DNA of 64,000 nt from NCBI RefSeq assembly GCF_001704275.1, contig NZ_CP011533.1:124001-188000 (forward strand), read 5' to 3'. This DNA comes from Streptomyces noursei ATCC 11455. GTDB taxonomy: Bacteria > Actinomycetota > Actinomycetes > Streptomycetales > Streptomycetaceae. The position numbers were made by a program, and so were the translations under genes. The notes under the pieces are model-generated. The model searched no databases. It was not told the DNA's origin and worked only from the letters and a program-made list of their open reading frames with translations. This document shows positions 43,955 to 53,927 of the stretch, in pieces; position 1 is the first letter of the stretch, and the number at the start of each line of letters is the position of its first letter.

Positions 43955-44920
43955 TCAGTAGCTCGTCGAGTACATGCGACCGGAGCGCCTCTCGGTGATG
44001 TACTGGCCAATTGTGATGGGCTGGTAGCGTGGTGTGGCGCCGGGTGGGATGCAGTTAGGCAGGCAGCGGATCTCTGCGTCCCAGTTGCCGTCGTGAAAAT
44101 ATGCGGCTGAGCGGCGGCGGACGGCATTCCCTTCATCGTCGGTCGGCGGCAGAACACGATGCAGCGCGGACCGCCACCGGTCATTGGTCCAGCGAGCCAA
44201 TAGGTCGCCTAGGTTGACCAGCAGGCATCCGGGTTCCGGCCGTACGTCGAGCCAGCTGCCCCTGGAGGTAAGGACCTGCAACCCTTGCACGTTGTCGACC
44301 CACAGTACGGTGAGGATTCCGTAGTCGGTGTGTGCACCCATCCCGATCTGGTTCCGGTCGAGGGCGGAGTCCGTGCCGGGATGAGGGTAGTGGTTCATGC
44401 GCAGCGTGGCGATCGGATGGTCTGTAAACGGCACGAAGTAACTTTCCTCTACGCCCAGCGCATACGAGAAGATCCCCGTCAGCCGTCGGGTGAACTCACC
44501 TAATTGGGCATACAATTTCTCGACCACCTCACGGAAACCCAACAGCGGTGGCCAGTTGTTAGGAGGGTAGTGTGCTGGAGGAAGATCTAACCCTGGGAAG
44601 TCGGACCCCTGCGAGCCGATCTCGAATGCCTCGAAAAGATCTGCCGCAGCTGTGGGGCTGAGCTTCTCGGCACGCTGCGGGATGTAGCCGCGACCGGTGC
44701 CGGGGAGTGACGCGCGCAGCTTCCTCTTCTCCTCCAGTGGCAGCGCGAAGAGTGCATCGAGCGCTTCGGTGAATGCTTGCACTGCGGACATCGGAATTCC
44801 ATGCCCCATGATCTGCATAATGCCGAGAGCGCTCGCCGCGTCGTCAACTACGACGGCGATAGCTGCACGGCCTGCATCGCCTCCAGTATCCCAGCCGGAG
44901 ATGTCGACGACGGGGATCAT
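43955..44920 (-). CDS. Isopenicillin N synthase-like 2-oxoglutarate/Fe(II) dioxygenase
   Basis: 321 residues from ATG 44920 (MIPVVDISGWDTGGDAGRAA). The metal triad His-x-Asp (GAHTDYGILTVLW) and distal His (RSALHRVLPP), with the RxS 2-oxoglutarate motif (RRRSAAYFHDGN), are all present. The N-terminal DIOX_N region (IMQIMGHGIP) is intact. Members oxidise small molecules, for example in antibiotic or nucleoside metabolism; no substrate is indicated and no biosynthetic partner is adjacent. The 198 bp upstream is notably AT-richer than the surroundings. Confidence 0.88.
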   Translation of the reverse strand: MIPVVDISGWDTGGDAGRAAIAVVVDDAASALGIMQIMGHGIPMSAVQAFTEALDALFALPLEEKRKLRASLPGTGRGYIPQRAEKLSPTAAADLFEAFEIGSQGSDFPGLDLPPAHYPPNNWPPLLGFREVVEKLYAQLGEFTRRLTGIFSYALGVEESYFVPFTDHPIATLRMNHYPHPGTDSALDRNQIGMGAHTDYGILTVLWVDNVQGLQVLTSRGSWLDVRPEPGCLLVNLGDLLARWTNDRWRSALHRVLPPTDDEGNAVRRRSAAYFHDGNWDAEIRCLPNCIPPGATPRYQPITIGQYITERRSGRMYSTSY

Positions 44921-45118
44921 ACCGCCGACAGCCGAGGATTCCTGGAGCCTGGATCCTTCCGACGTAAGCCCGCCTACGGCCTTACCCTTCGCGCTATCTG
45001 CACTCCCGCACACTTCTTGACTCCTCCAATTCTGGAGAAAATTCAGTTCTCCAATCAACGACTTACATACCGAATTATCCCCCTGCAGCTCCATCTTGAG
45101 TCGAAACTGGTGGCTTTC

Positions 45119-45559
45119 CTACTCGATCGTGTAGCGGACATGGTGGGCTCTGGAGTAGCCGCAGACGATGTGGGGTTGGTGTTGTCTGCGGCGCAGAAAG
45201 CGCAGGGTTTCGCGGGCGAGGTCGTCGACGGTGGTGGCGCGGGCGGCGTGGACGTGGTGTTTCAGGTCGGCGTTCAGCAGTTCGCCGGGGTTGAGTTCGG
45301 GGCTGTACCCGGGCATCAGATGCAGCTCGACGCGCTGGGCGTTCTTCTCGAGCCAGGCCCGGACGGCCTTGCTGCGGTGGACCGGGTGCCGGTCAGCGAT
45401 CATGTGGCCCTTGCGACCGGCCTGCTCCGCGAGGCGGTCGAGGAACGTGCGCATCACCTCCGCGGTGAACGTGCCGGGAAGACGGTGACCACAGGGCTCC
45501 GTCGAGACATAAGACGACTTCGGGTTCGCCGTCCTCGGGTATGACCTCGCGGTCGGCAA
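45119..45559 (-). pseudogene. IS630-family transposase C-terminal fragment
   Basis: HMIADRHPVHRSKAVRAWLE, HLMPGYSPELNPGELLNADL and the closing VCGYSRAHHVRYTIE match the DDE half of IS630. A terminal-repeat relative lies at about 45099 (TTGAGTCGAAACTGGTGGC). The N-terminal half is gone. The element resembles the one at 52085-53202. Confidence 0.8.
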
Positions 45560-45597
45560 TCACATCACCCTGGAGAGGTACCGCTGAAAGGCTCAAC

Positions 45598-45942
45598 TCA
45601 GCTTCGTCGAGAACATACGGGCCAAGCGCGCCAGCCCTGTGCTTTGAGGACCCTTTCGGCGATCGCCATCTGCGCTGCCCGGGAAGCTTGATGTGCAAAG
45701 GGAGCGTACTGTTGGCCTCCAAATTTTCTCCAGGTTTCTGCAGAGAACTGCAATCCGCCGTAGTAGCCGTTTCCTGTCGCGATGTTCCAACGACCATCGC
45801 TCTCGCAAGCTGCCACGGCATCCCACCTGACGCTGGCGGTTCGTGCTGTAGCGGTGCTTGTCGCCTGAAAGCAGGTGATGCCAACTGCTAGCAACAAACA
45901 GGAGAATGTGCGGAGCGCGGAGAGAGTCGCCACATGAAACAT
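45598..45942 (-). CDS. Secreted Rpf/transglycosylase-like protein
   Basis: 114 residues from ATG 45942. Signal peptide (ALRTFSCLLLAVGITCFQAT) then the resuscitation-promoting-factor core: WDAVAACESDGRWNIATGNG, YYGGLQFSAETWRKFGG and a closing QGWRAWPVC. The catalytic Glu of the CESDGRW motif is present. It should cleave peptidoglycan outside the membrane. No LysM or other wall-anchoring domain follows. It is divergent from leader copy A. Confidence 0.85.
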   Translation of the reverse strand: MFHVATLSALRTFSCLLLAVGITCFQATSTATARTASVRWDAVAACESDGRWNIATGNGYYGGLQFSAETWRKFGGQQYAPFAHQASRAAQMAIAERVLKAQGWRAWPVCSRRS

Positions 45943-46109
45943 GAATGGATCCAATGTTTGGGGACAGGGGAAGTTGCCAGACTGGCTGGTCGTGGGAAAC
46001 AGTAGCTCCTGCTCCAGGAGGTGCTCGGGAGTCCAAGAGACCACTCATGCGGCTCTCATAGCTCGTCGTTTTGAGAGCTCTACCCGTACCGCCATTTTGC
46101 ATCGAAACG

Positions 46110-46495
46110 GGCAGATGACGGTGTTGGTGCTTTCACTGTTCCCGCTGCGTCGCACGACGCAGCCCATGGCACACGAAACGAGTAACACGATTCACCAGTT
46201 GGCTCAGTGCGATCCCGTGTCCGTCGAAGCGATGCCTAGCGATTCACCCGAGCGCCGGACCTCGTGTGCTGGGTGAGAAGGTTGGCTAAGGATTCCCAGC
46301 GCAGGGCCTCCGTCAAGCGTGTCTTTCTTTTTAGGGCGGAGAACTTGCCATGAGAGACAAGACAGCCGAGCTTCGCCAGTCGAGAGACGGCTACATGTCT
46401 CCGGATGCGCGCCCCGGACATTCGATGCAACATGGCACATGCCTCACGGGGCAAGATCCGTATGCGAGTACCCGAAAGGACAAGCGGAATCCACA
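46110..46495 (+). repeat. Conserved leader-like segment, copy A
   Basis: Shares long stretches with the reverse strand of 51700-52066: CACACGAAACGAGTAAC, GTTGGCTCAGTGCG, GAGAACTTG, CATGAGAGACA, CATGGCACATGCCTCA and GAGTACCCGAAAGGACAA. Small indels change the phase, so nucleotide rather than protein conservation seems to be kept in the second half. The first half encodes a similar peptide in both copies (HETSNTIHQLAQC here). In copy B the segment ends in the ribosome site of the EF-hand gene; here the gene that followed has been lost. Confidence 0.6.
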
Positions 46496-46759
46496 GACCA
46501 CCACCGGTCACACCCCGACCACGCACTCGACCTGAGAGTGCCCGCCAACTGAGAACGTCGCGCCTTGGGTCAGCCCGCCCCCTTGCAGACACCGCATGCC
46601 GCTGGTGAGATCGCACCGGAAGACCAGCCGTCACCCTCTACGACACCACGAGTTCAACCTCAGTAACCACCCATCTCGACAAGCGAGAACGCTTCAGCCC
46701 TGACCCAAGCAGCCCTCGTCCTCAACAACGCCTGACGATCATGAACGCTGAGAAAACCT
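46496..46759. other. Gap with an IS5-type 3' scrap
   Basis: A short plus frame ending at 46732 (SALTQAALVLNNA) matches the last residues of IS5-type transposases such as the one at 46870. Nothing else recognisable. Confidence 0.4.
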
Positions 46760-47702
46760 CATTGAGGTGTTCTCAGCGAAAGGGGTGCGGTCCGGGCTGG
46801 TGAAGACGTGAAGCCCCTGGTAGGAACGGGTCTGCCAAGATCACGTTCCTGAATCCCAGAGGCTTCACGATGGTTCGCTATTCTGCCATGCTCGACGTGC
46901 CACGCCCGGTGGTGGAGTACTTGTCCCGGCTGTTGGCCGCGCACCGCCGTGCGATCGGCACGCCGAAGGGATCGCGGGCACTGGGCCCGTTCCGCCAGGC
47001 GGTGTTGATACTGCGCTGGTTCCGGGAGAAGAGGTGTGTGCACTGCGCCGCGGTGGATGCTGGGATCTCGCAAGCCACCGGCTACCGCTACCTTCATGAA
47101 GGCATCGACGTTCTCGCGGGGCAGGCCCCTGACCTGCACGAAGTCCTCCAGCAGTGCCGGCGCGAGGGGACGAGCCATGTGGTCCTGGACGGCACACTGA
47201 TCGAGTGTGACCGGCTCGCCGGGGCGCGGGAGACGGGGACGGACTGGTGGTACTCAGCCAAGCACAAGGCCTTCGGTGGGAATATCCAGTTCCTCTCTGC
47301 CCCCGACGGTACCCCGCTGTGGGTTTCCGACGTCGAGCCCGGCTCCGTTCCAGACATCACCGCCACTCGACACCACGTGCTACCCGCGCTCTACAAGGCG
47401 GCCGCCGAAGGCCTGCCGACCCTGGCCGACAAGGGCTACCAAGGCGCCGGCATCGGAGTGCACACCCCCATCAAGCGGCCCTGCGGCCGCTCCGAGAAAG
47501 CTCTGCATGTCAACAACCGCACCTACAACCAACTCCTCCGCGGCATCCGAGCACTGGGCGAACGCACCGCCGCTGAACTCAAGCAACGCTGGCGGGCCCT
47601 ACAGCACGTTACCCTCAGCCCCAGCCGCATCGGCGCCATCGCCCAAGCCGCCCTCACCCTCAACAACCAATGGAAATAACCCCCGTTGAGAAAACCTCAA
47701 TG
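46760..47702 (+). mobile_element. IS5-type insertion sequence
   Basis: Imperfect inverted ends CATTGAGGTGTTCTCAGCG (left) and, as complement, CATTGAGGTTTTCTCAACG (right). GAGAAAACCTCA occurs at both borders, so the exact boundary is ambiguous. Confidence 0.75.
46870..47679 (+). CDS. IS5-type transposase (DDE superfamily)
   Basis: 269 residues: HTH (CAAVDAGISQATGYRYLHEG), VVLDGTLIECDRLAG, VPDITATRHHVLPALY, LADKGYQGAGIGVHTP and RALGERTAAELKQRWRALQH. It appears complete. Confidence 0.88.
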   Translation: MVRYSAMLDVPRPVVEYLSRLLAAHRRAIGTPKGSRALGPFRQAVLILRWFREKRCVHCAAVDAGISQATGYRYLHEGIDVLAGQAPDLHEVLQQCRREGTSHVVLDGTLIECDRLAGARETGTDWWYSAKHKAFGGNIQFLSAPDGTPLWVSDVEPGSVPDITATRHHVLPALYKAAAEGLPTLADKGYQGAGIGVHTPIKRPCGRSEKALHVNNRTYNQLLRGIRALGERTAAELKQRWRALQHVTLSPSRIGAIAQAALTLNNQWK

Positions 47703-47910
47703 GACGCCAGCCTTCGCCGCGCTGGTCACCGCATCTTCGTGCTCACGAGGCACGGCAAGGCAGACTGTGCCGCACATGGCTGGCCCAACGCACCGGCTGG
47801 CTGTGACCGCACCGTCTCCCGGCTATACTTTCCCTCCCTGTCACGGGTGAACGCCGCCACCAGTGATCGCCTGGGTTGAGCCAGTCCCACACCACCACGA
47901 TCGGAACCTT

Positions 47911-49690
47911 AGGGCTCGCAGAGAATCAACATGCGGATTTGATCTTCCCTGGGGGCTGGTTGCCGTACTTGTTGAGGTGGGCGGCGACGTCCGTGGGAGT
48001 GCGGAATCGGGCGGTTGAGGCCGGGATGGCTGTGTCGGTCAGGAGGGGCCGGACTTCCTGGACGGCCCGGGTGAGGGTGCTCGTGGCGACGCCGAAGAGC
48101 CTGGCAAGCAGTTCGTGAGTGCCGATCCTGCGCAGGCACAGCACCGTGGCCAGGATCCGGTCGCTGTCGGAAAGCTTGTCCTTGGAGCCTGCGCCTGGTG
48201 CGCGAAGTCGCTCACCGCCCCGGCGTTCGTGGCGAAGCCGTTCGCGCTGGTCCGCCAGAGCCGGGCTCAAGGAGTGGGTCAGAGCGTCCAGTTGCTCGGT
48301 GGTCATGCCGGTCAGCTCCGGGTCCCGCAGTGGAGAGGTGCTGAACCCAGTCAAGTGAACGGGCCGTTCTACGTCGATCGCGGAGGAGGCCCTGGGGTCT
48401 GTCTCGCAGTCGGGAGGTGCCTGGGGGCGGTGGTGGAGCGTGTAGTTCCAGTCGCCGTGGAAGCGGTGCCGGCTCAGCGGCAGCGCGTCGATCTCGCCGT
48501 CGGTGATCTTCACACCGGTGTCGTAAGTGCCTGTGTCGAGTTCGGCGTGGACTTTCAACCCGGTGCAGGTGGTGGTCGCAGCGATGCTGTTGACGACGAC
48601 GTCGTGGCTGGTCAGCGGTCTGCCGCGCCAGTTCATGGAGATGTGGGAGAACAGCCGGTGTTCCACTTTGTTCCACTTCGAAGTCCCAGGGGGCATGTGG
48701 CAGACCGTGATGTCCAGGCCCGTCTCACCGGCGAACGCGGCGAGTTCGGTCTTCCAGGCACGGGTGCGGTAGCCATTGGAACCGCCCGCGTCCGCAGTGA
48801 TCAGCAACCGGGTCGCACGTGGGTAGTCGTGCCGGCCCCGGGCCTGCCACCAGCGGCGGATGGATTCCACGGCGAAAGCGGCTGTGTCGTGATCGCATCC
48901 GACATTCACCCAGCCGGTATTCGCGGCCAAGTCGTAGATGCCATAGGGGATCGCCTTGCCCGGGCCCTGCCGGTCCAGGAAGTCATGTGTCTTGACCAGC
49001 ACCGGCTCGCCGGCCGGACGCCACTGACATCCGGCGTTCTTGTAATCGCCCACCAGCTCCTTCTTCTTCGTGTCCACGCTGATCACCGGCTGCCCGGCGG
49101 CCATGTGCCCCTTGGCCCGGTCGTTGATATAGCGGAACTGGGCATCCCGATCCGGGTGCTGCCTGCCCTCCACGGTCTTGGCGTTGGCCTGCAGACTGAA
49201 GCCCTCCTCCCGCAGCAGATCCCCGACCGTGTCCGCACTCACCTTGTGCCCCTGACGAGTCAGCTCGGCCGCGAGGTTCCTGGTCGACTTCACCGTCCAG
49301 CGCAGCGGCGACATCGGATCGCCCCGCTCGTCCGGCTCCACCAGCGCCAACAACGCGCGCCTCAACCCCGGGTCAAGGACGGCAGACTTCTTCCTTCCAC
49401 CACCGGGCCGCCGCACCCGGCCCAGCGGTTCCTCGCCTGCCTCCAGCTCATCGACGCCCTTACGGACCGTGGTCTCGCTGACCTGGGCCGCCTGGGCAAC
49501 CGCCCGGATCCCGCCGTGCCCCAGGATCCGGGCCTCGGCCCCCATCAGGAGACGCCGCTGTCGCTCATCCAGATGTGGAAACAACACCTCAAACTTCACA
49601 GCGAGTTGGTCACGGATCGACTTGGGGACGCGCATACCACATCAACGAGCCACAGGGCCGGAAGCAACACGTTGATTCTCTGCGAGCCCT
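47911..49690 (-). mobile_element. ISAzo13-family insertion sequence 2 (about 1.78 kb)
   Basis: Inverted ends AGGGCTCGCAGAGAATCAAC (left) and its complement at the right (ending 49690). Confidence 0.85.
47926..49635 (-). CDS. ISAzo13-family transposase
   Basis: 569 residues. Conserved VISVDTKKKELVGDYKNAG, LLITADAGGSNGYRTRAWKT and TSKWNKVEHRLFSHISMNWR. Complete, and diverged from the copy at 35193. Confidence 0.92.
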   Translation of the reverse strand: MRVPKSIRDQLAVKFEVLFPHLDERQRRLLMGAEARILGHGGIRAVAQAAQVSETTVRKGVDELEAGEEPLGRVRRPGGGRKKSAVLDPGLRRALLALVEPDERGDPMSPLRWTVKSTRNLAAELTRQGHKVSADTVGDLLREEGFSLQANAKTVEGRQHPDRDAQFRYINDRAKGHMAAGQPVISVDTKKKELVGDYKNAGCQWRPAGEPVLVKTHDFLDRQGPGKAIPYGIYDLAANTGWVNVGCDHDTAAFAVESIRRWWQARGRHDYPRATRLLITADAGGSNGYRTRAWKTELAAFAGETGLDITVCHMPPGTSKWNKVEHRLFSHISMNWRGRPLTSHDVVVNSIAATTTCTGLKVHAELDTGTYDTGVKITDGEIDALPLSRHRFHGDWNYTLHHRPQAPPDCETDPRASSAIDVERPVHLTGFSTSPLRDPELTGMTTEQLDALTHSLSPALADQRERLRHERRGGERLRAPGAGSKDKLSDSDRILATVLCLRRIGTHELLARLFGVATSTLTRAVQEVRPLLTDTAIPASTARFRTPTDVAAHLNKYGNQPPGKIKSAC

Positions 49691-49763
49691 TACGGCGTGG
49701 TGCGCGACAGTGATCGTAGTTTGGGGCCGTGGCGTGAAGAGGGCCGTACGGGTTAGGGAGGTT

Positions 49764-50686
49764 GTGACGCAATCCTTGGCCCGTACGGCCTTTTCGCATC
49801 CTATCTGTACCGGCATCTCGCGGAGGCAACTCGGCAAGATCATCACCGAGTTGGTGGGACCGTGGCTGGCGCGGGAGGAGTCTCGGCTGTGTGAACGTCG
49901 AGGTCACGAGCGTGTGCGGGCCGAGGGCGGAGGCCCGGACCATCAGCTGGTTTTCACCGATCGGGTGATCACCACCCTGGTCATCTTGCGCTTCCAGCTC
50001 CCGCACGCAGCCCTTGCCGTCTTCTACGGTGTCGATCGCTCCGCCGTCACCCGTGCCGTCCATGAGATCCGGCCGCTGCTCGCCGCCCGCGGATTCGCTG
50101 TGCCCGGCATGCCTGGGTTGCGGCTGGGGACCCTGGCTGATGTCTTCGCCTACGCGGCGGCGGCAGGTGTCGAGTTGCGGATCGACGGGACCGAAGTGCA
50201 GGTTCGCCGTCCCCGGGCCGGCCGCCCGGACGCCGGGCCTTCGTCTCCGGCAAGCGTAAGCAGAACACGAAGAAGACCACTGTGATCAGCGACGAGGCGG
50301 GCCGCACCCTGTGGACTGGAGCAGTTCGCCCAGGCCGCATGCATAACCAAACTGCGCTCAAAACCGAAGGCATCGGCGACCTGTTCCCCCGGTATCCGCA
50401 AGTCAAAGCCCAGGTCGACGCCGGGTACCGGGGTCTGGCCAAGGACTTTCCCGACCAGGTGACCGCACCACCGAAGAGGCCCGGAAAGAGTGCCGATGCC
50501 GTGGATATCGCTGCCTGGGAACAGGCACGCAAGACCCAGTCCTCAGCCAGGATCCCCGTCGAGCACGTCAATGCCGAACACAAGGCATGGCGCCCTCTCC
50601 AACGCTGGATCGGACGCCGCGAGTACTACGACCAAACCCACCTCGCCATCGCCAGTCTGGTCTCCGACCGCACCGCCATCCGGTAA
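49764..50686 (+). CDS. IS5-type transposase in two frames
   Basis: GTG 49764 behind GGGAGG opens VTQSLARTAFSHPICTG, with HTH region (LPHAALAVFYGVDRSAVTRA) and the first Asp (LRIDGTEVQVRRPR). The other phase then continues (FVSGKRKQNTKKTTVISDEA, GRMHNQTALKTEGI, VDAGYRGLAKDF, VEHVNAEHKAWRPLQRW) to 50686. The switch is near 50240. Programmed frameshift or mutation cannot be told apart by eye. Confidence 0.75.
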
Positions 50687-50699
50687 ACACCACCCACCA

Positions 50700-50955
50700 C
50701 CCCAACCAGACCGGCACACCCCAACCCCAGTCGCGCACCACGCCGTAAGCGATCTGAACCGCACCGAGGCGGACGGGCCAGGGCATCCCGGGGTGCGTGG
50801 CGGGCCCACTGGCCGACCGCGGCGTAGGAACGGGCGCCAGCCAGGACCGCGCAGGCCGCGACCAGCAGTACCGACACCAGAGAGTGACGACGCCCACGGC
50901 GTCGACGCGGGTCCGGCAGCGTCCTCAGCCGCCCGTCCAGACCCCACGATCCCAC
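50700..50955 (-). pseudogene. ISAs1-family N-terminal fragment
   Basis: LRTLPDPRRRRGRRHSLVSV, then LLVAACAVLAGARSYAAVGQW, the ISAs1 transposase-associated N-terminus; it is cut and frameshifted after about 80 residues. Confidence 0.65.
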
Positions 50956-51162
50956 GGTGTTGACGGGTGGATGGCTTCACCAGGCAGACGGTGACAGACT
51001 GACGGCACATCGAAGCTCCGGCTGTTCAGGGCGACTTGAGAGGTCACCCCGTCAACCGGAGCTTCGCTGCATCCGTCACGGCCCACAGAAACGGCCTCAC
51101 ACGCCCCTGACCAGCGCGGCCACCTGACCTCCAGGACTATGAATCAGCCCTGGGATCTGGGG

Positions 51163-51702
51163 CTACGCCATTCCGAAGAAGATCCCTCCAGGGGCGCTGA
51201 TGCTGGGCGTGTAGAAGAACTGGCGGGCTGAGCGGACACAGTCCTCGCGCGTAATGTAGCCGTTTCCGTCGTTGCCGATCCCCGTGAACTGGTCGACCGT
51301 TTCAGGAGAGGTGGTAACTTCCAGGAGCTTCAGGAGACGCACGAGTTCCTCCCTGCCAAGGATTTTGCAGTCGTTGGCGTCCATGACGTCGAATACTGCC
51401 TGCGGAATTCCTTCGACCAGGTTGAACCGACTGGTGTCCATGCTGGCCATGCGATTGGCGGCAACGAACTCCTCCTTAGCAAGGAGCGAGGAGGTGCTGC
51501 CAGCGTGACGCAGCAGTTCGTACCAGTACATCTGGTAAGTGGCACGCAGTGCCTGGAATCGACGGTCACGCTTGTCGGGCTTGTAGCCGACGGCCAGGCG
51601 GTCGAGGAGGCGCTGGTAGTCCGCCCAGTCGATGTTGCCGTCGCGGTTCGCGTCGACGGCTTCGAAGAGCCAACCGAGCTTTAACGTGATGGGGTCAGTC
51701 AT
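51163..51702 (-). CDS. EF-hand calcium-binding protein
   Basis: 179 residues from ATG 51702 (MTDPITLKLGWLFEAVDANR), chosen because GAAAGGACA lies upstream; the frame extends further but through the leader. The first EF loop is canonical (DANRDGNIDWAD), the third is degenerate (DANDCKILGREE) and the fourth is GNDGNGYITRED. The layout matches actinobacterial four-EF-hand proteins of the calerythrin type, probably cytosolic Ca2+ buffers or sensors. It is directly preceded by leader copy B and, further upstream, by an IS630 element that may have separated its promoter. Confidence 0.88.
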   Translation of the reverse strand: MTDPITLKLGWLFEAVDANRDGNIDWADYQRLLDRLAVGYKPDKRDRRFQALRATYQMYWYELLRHAGSTSSLLAKEEFVAANRMASMDTSRFNLVEGIPQAVFDVMDANDCKILGREELVRLLKLLEVTTSPETVDQFTGIGNDGNGYITREDCVRSARQFFYTPSISAPGGIFFGMA

Positions 51703-52066
51703 CCCATTGTCCTTTCGGGTACTCACATAGGGAACTTGTCCCATGAGGCATGTGCCATGCTGCATCAAGCGTTCGGGGCACGCACCCGGGAATACGTCGC
51801 CGTCACTCGACTAGAGGCTCGGTCGCCCTGTCTCTCATGACAAGTTCTCCACACGACGAAGAAATATGTCCTTGGCGGATACCCTGCACCGGGCCCCTTA
51901 GACGACTTTCTTGCCCGGCACGCGAGCTTCGGTGCTCGGATGAATCGCTTCGACGAACAATGGGACCGCACTGAGCCAACAGGTGAATCGCGTTACTCGT
52001 TTCGTGTGTCATCGGCAGTGTGCCCGTCATAGACGGTGATAGTAAAAGCATCAACACCGTCATCTA
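51700..52066 (-). repeat. Conserved leader-like segment, copy B (EF-hand 5' region)
   Basis: Reverse-strand counterpart of 46110-46495. It begins with a short frame (HETSNAIHLLAQCGP) and ends at the EF-hand ribosome site. Just before that site lies a possible hairpin (CTCA-TGGG ... CCCTATG-TGAG), and copy A keeps a CTC/GAG stem with an altered inner stem (CGG/CCG). It could be a regulatory 5' UTR. Confidence 0.6.
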
Positions 52067-52084
52067 ACTCTTCCATGGAAGATA

Positions 52085-53202
52085 TTGAGGCGGAACTGTT
52101 GAGTTGCCTGTCTCGTTGATGGGGTGTGGCTGGTTCTGGGGGTCTGCGGCGGGTGGTGCGGGCGGGGTGGGAAGTGGTGCGGTTGCGTGTGGTGGCTGCG
52201 CTGGAGTCGGGCAGGTGAAGGGGTATCGGCAGGCGGCTGAGGTGTTCCAGGTGGCGGAGCGGTCGGTCGGCTCCTGGTGGCGTGCCTACCAGGCGGGTGG
52301 CTGGGAGGCTTTGGTGGTGAGACGGACGAGCCGGCCGGGCCCGCACGAGAAGATCGGCCCGGAGGACCGTGCGGTCCTGTTTCAGGCGATGGCCGACTAC
52401 ACGCCCGAGGAGCTGCTGATCGTGAGGAGCTGCTGATCGGCGGGCCCTTGTGGACGAGGCTCCTGGTCGCCGAGCTGGTGCGGATGGTCACCGGGGTGGT
52501 GATGACGGAGCGCGGTGTGGGCAAGTGGCTGCGGCGGTACGGTTTCTCCCCGCAGCGGCCCGACCGCCGCTCCTACCGCCAGGACCAGGCGAAAGTGGAT
52601 GCCTGGCTGAGGGACGAGTACCCGGCGATCGCCGCCCGGGCGAAGACGGAGAACGCGGTGGTGGCCTGGGCCGACCAGTGCGGGCTGCGCTCCGATACGG
52701 CCCCGCCCGGCACGTCCTGGGCCCCGAAGAGCCAAACTCCCATCGCGCGGGTGTCCAGCCGCCGCTTCAAGGTCAACACCATGTCCGCAATCACCTCACG
52801 CGGCACGCTCTACTTCACCGTGTTCACCGAGAGGTTCACCGCGAAGACCTTCACCGGATTCCTGGACCGGCTTGCCCGTCAGGCCGGCCGGAAGGTCCAC
52901 GTGATTGCCGACCGGCACCCGGTCCACCGCAGCAAGGCCGTGACCGCCTGGCTCAAGGCAAACACCGAGCGGATCGAGCTGCACCTGATGCCCGACTACA
53001 GCCCCGAACCCAACCCGGACGAGCCCCTCAATGCGGACATCAAACGCCACATCCACGCCGCCCGCGCCCACTCGGCCGACGACCTCGCCCACGAAACCCG
53101 CCGCTCCCACCACCAGCGCCAACCGACCATCGTCCGCAGCTACATCCACGCCCACCACGTCCGCTACACCTCCAATAAGGCAACTCAACAGTTCCGCCTC
53201 AA
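52085..53202 (+). mobile_element. IS630-family insertion sequence (1118 bp)
   Basis: Perfect 24-bp inverted ends beginning TTGAGGCGGAACTGTTGAGT, flanked by the TA duplication at 52083-52084 and 53203-53204. The transposase is frameshifted. Confidence 0.93.
52215..53200 (+). pseudogene. IS630-family transposase broken by a 17-bp duplication
   Basis: The HTH half (GYRQAAEVFQVAERSVGSWW, then EALVVRRTSRPGP) ends at 52436. The DDE half (VVAWADQCGLRSDTAPPGTS, HVIADRHPVHRSKAVTAWLK, LMPDYSPEPNPDEPLNADIK) continues in another phase. GAGGAGCTGCTGATCG is repeated in tandem at 52407-52440; removing one 17-bp unit restores EELLIGGPLW. The element is probably inactive. Confidence 0.88.
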
Positions 53203-53204
53203 TA

Positions 53205-53740
53205 AGACGGCTCCTGTCACATCGATGCCGTCCAGCAGGGGCTGGAAGCGGACAGCAGATGGATCTTCCGGCCGTGGGCCCGGGACTCGCCGCGCAGGGA
53301 CTTGCCGTCCACCGCGATCGCCCGCAGCAACCGCCCGCTGGCCTGCGGGCATCGGACGGCAAGCCAACTGCCGACGGCTTGGTCGAGTACGTCACCGTCG
53401 ACCTGGGCGAGCACCCTGCGGATGGTGGCCTCGCCAGGGGCGTGGTGTTGGCCGGTGAAGGGGTCGCGGCGGGCGCCGAGCCGGGCCAGGACCGGCTGCG
53501 AGGCGTCAGCCGCCCACTCGCTGATCGCCAGAAGCGAGGTCGCGCCGGTCAGGACCGCAGCGGCGCAGATGGCGAGTACACCGACCAGGGGATGCAGCCG
53601 GCCCCGTGGATCACGGAGGTCCCGTCACCATCGCGAGGCAGGTCAACAGGCCAGGACACTCCTCAATCGAGAGAGACGACGCGGCAGCGAGTTGGTCAAG
53701 CGAGGCGGGCATGGGGGATGATTCGGCAACAGCAGGCACG
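53205..53740 (-). pseudogene. ISAs1-family N-terminal half
   Basis: Starts near MPASLDQLAAASSLSIEECP and continues, after a phase change near 53630, with VGVLAICAAAVLTGATSLLA, RRVLAQVDGDVLDQAVGSWL and AIAVDGKSLRGES (first Asp). It is cut off about 10 bp before the IS630 element. Confidence 0.75.
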
Positions 53741-53927
53741 GTCTTCCAGCAGGATCGTGGGACGTAGACACTCACACGATCGCTGGCGACCGCGCCTGCC
53801 GCATATCTCCACCAACCCACTCAGCAAGGAAAGTTGGGGTGAACACACTCAAGCCACCTTCGCGCCGATGCCCTGGGCAGGGCCCAGGGCATCGGCGTAG
53901 TTGGATGGCGTCCGGTGTGTGATCATC

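Noticed and set aside
49764..50686. Two separate genes instead of one transposase in two frames
   Set aside because: The catalytic residues are divided between the frames and the second lacks a ribosome site, so one split transposase is more likely.
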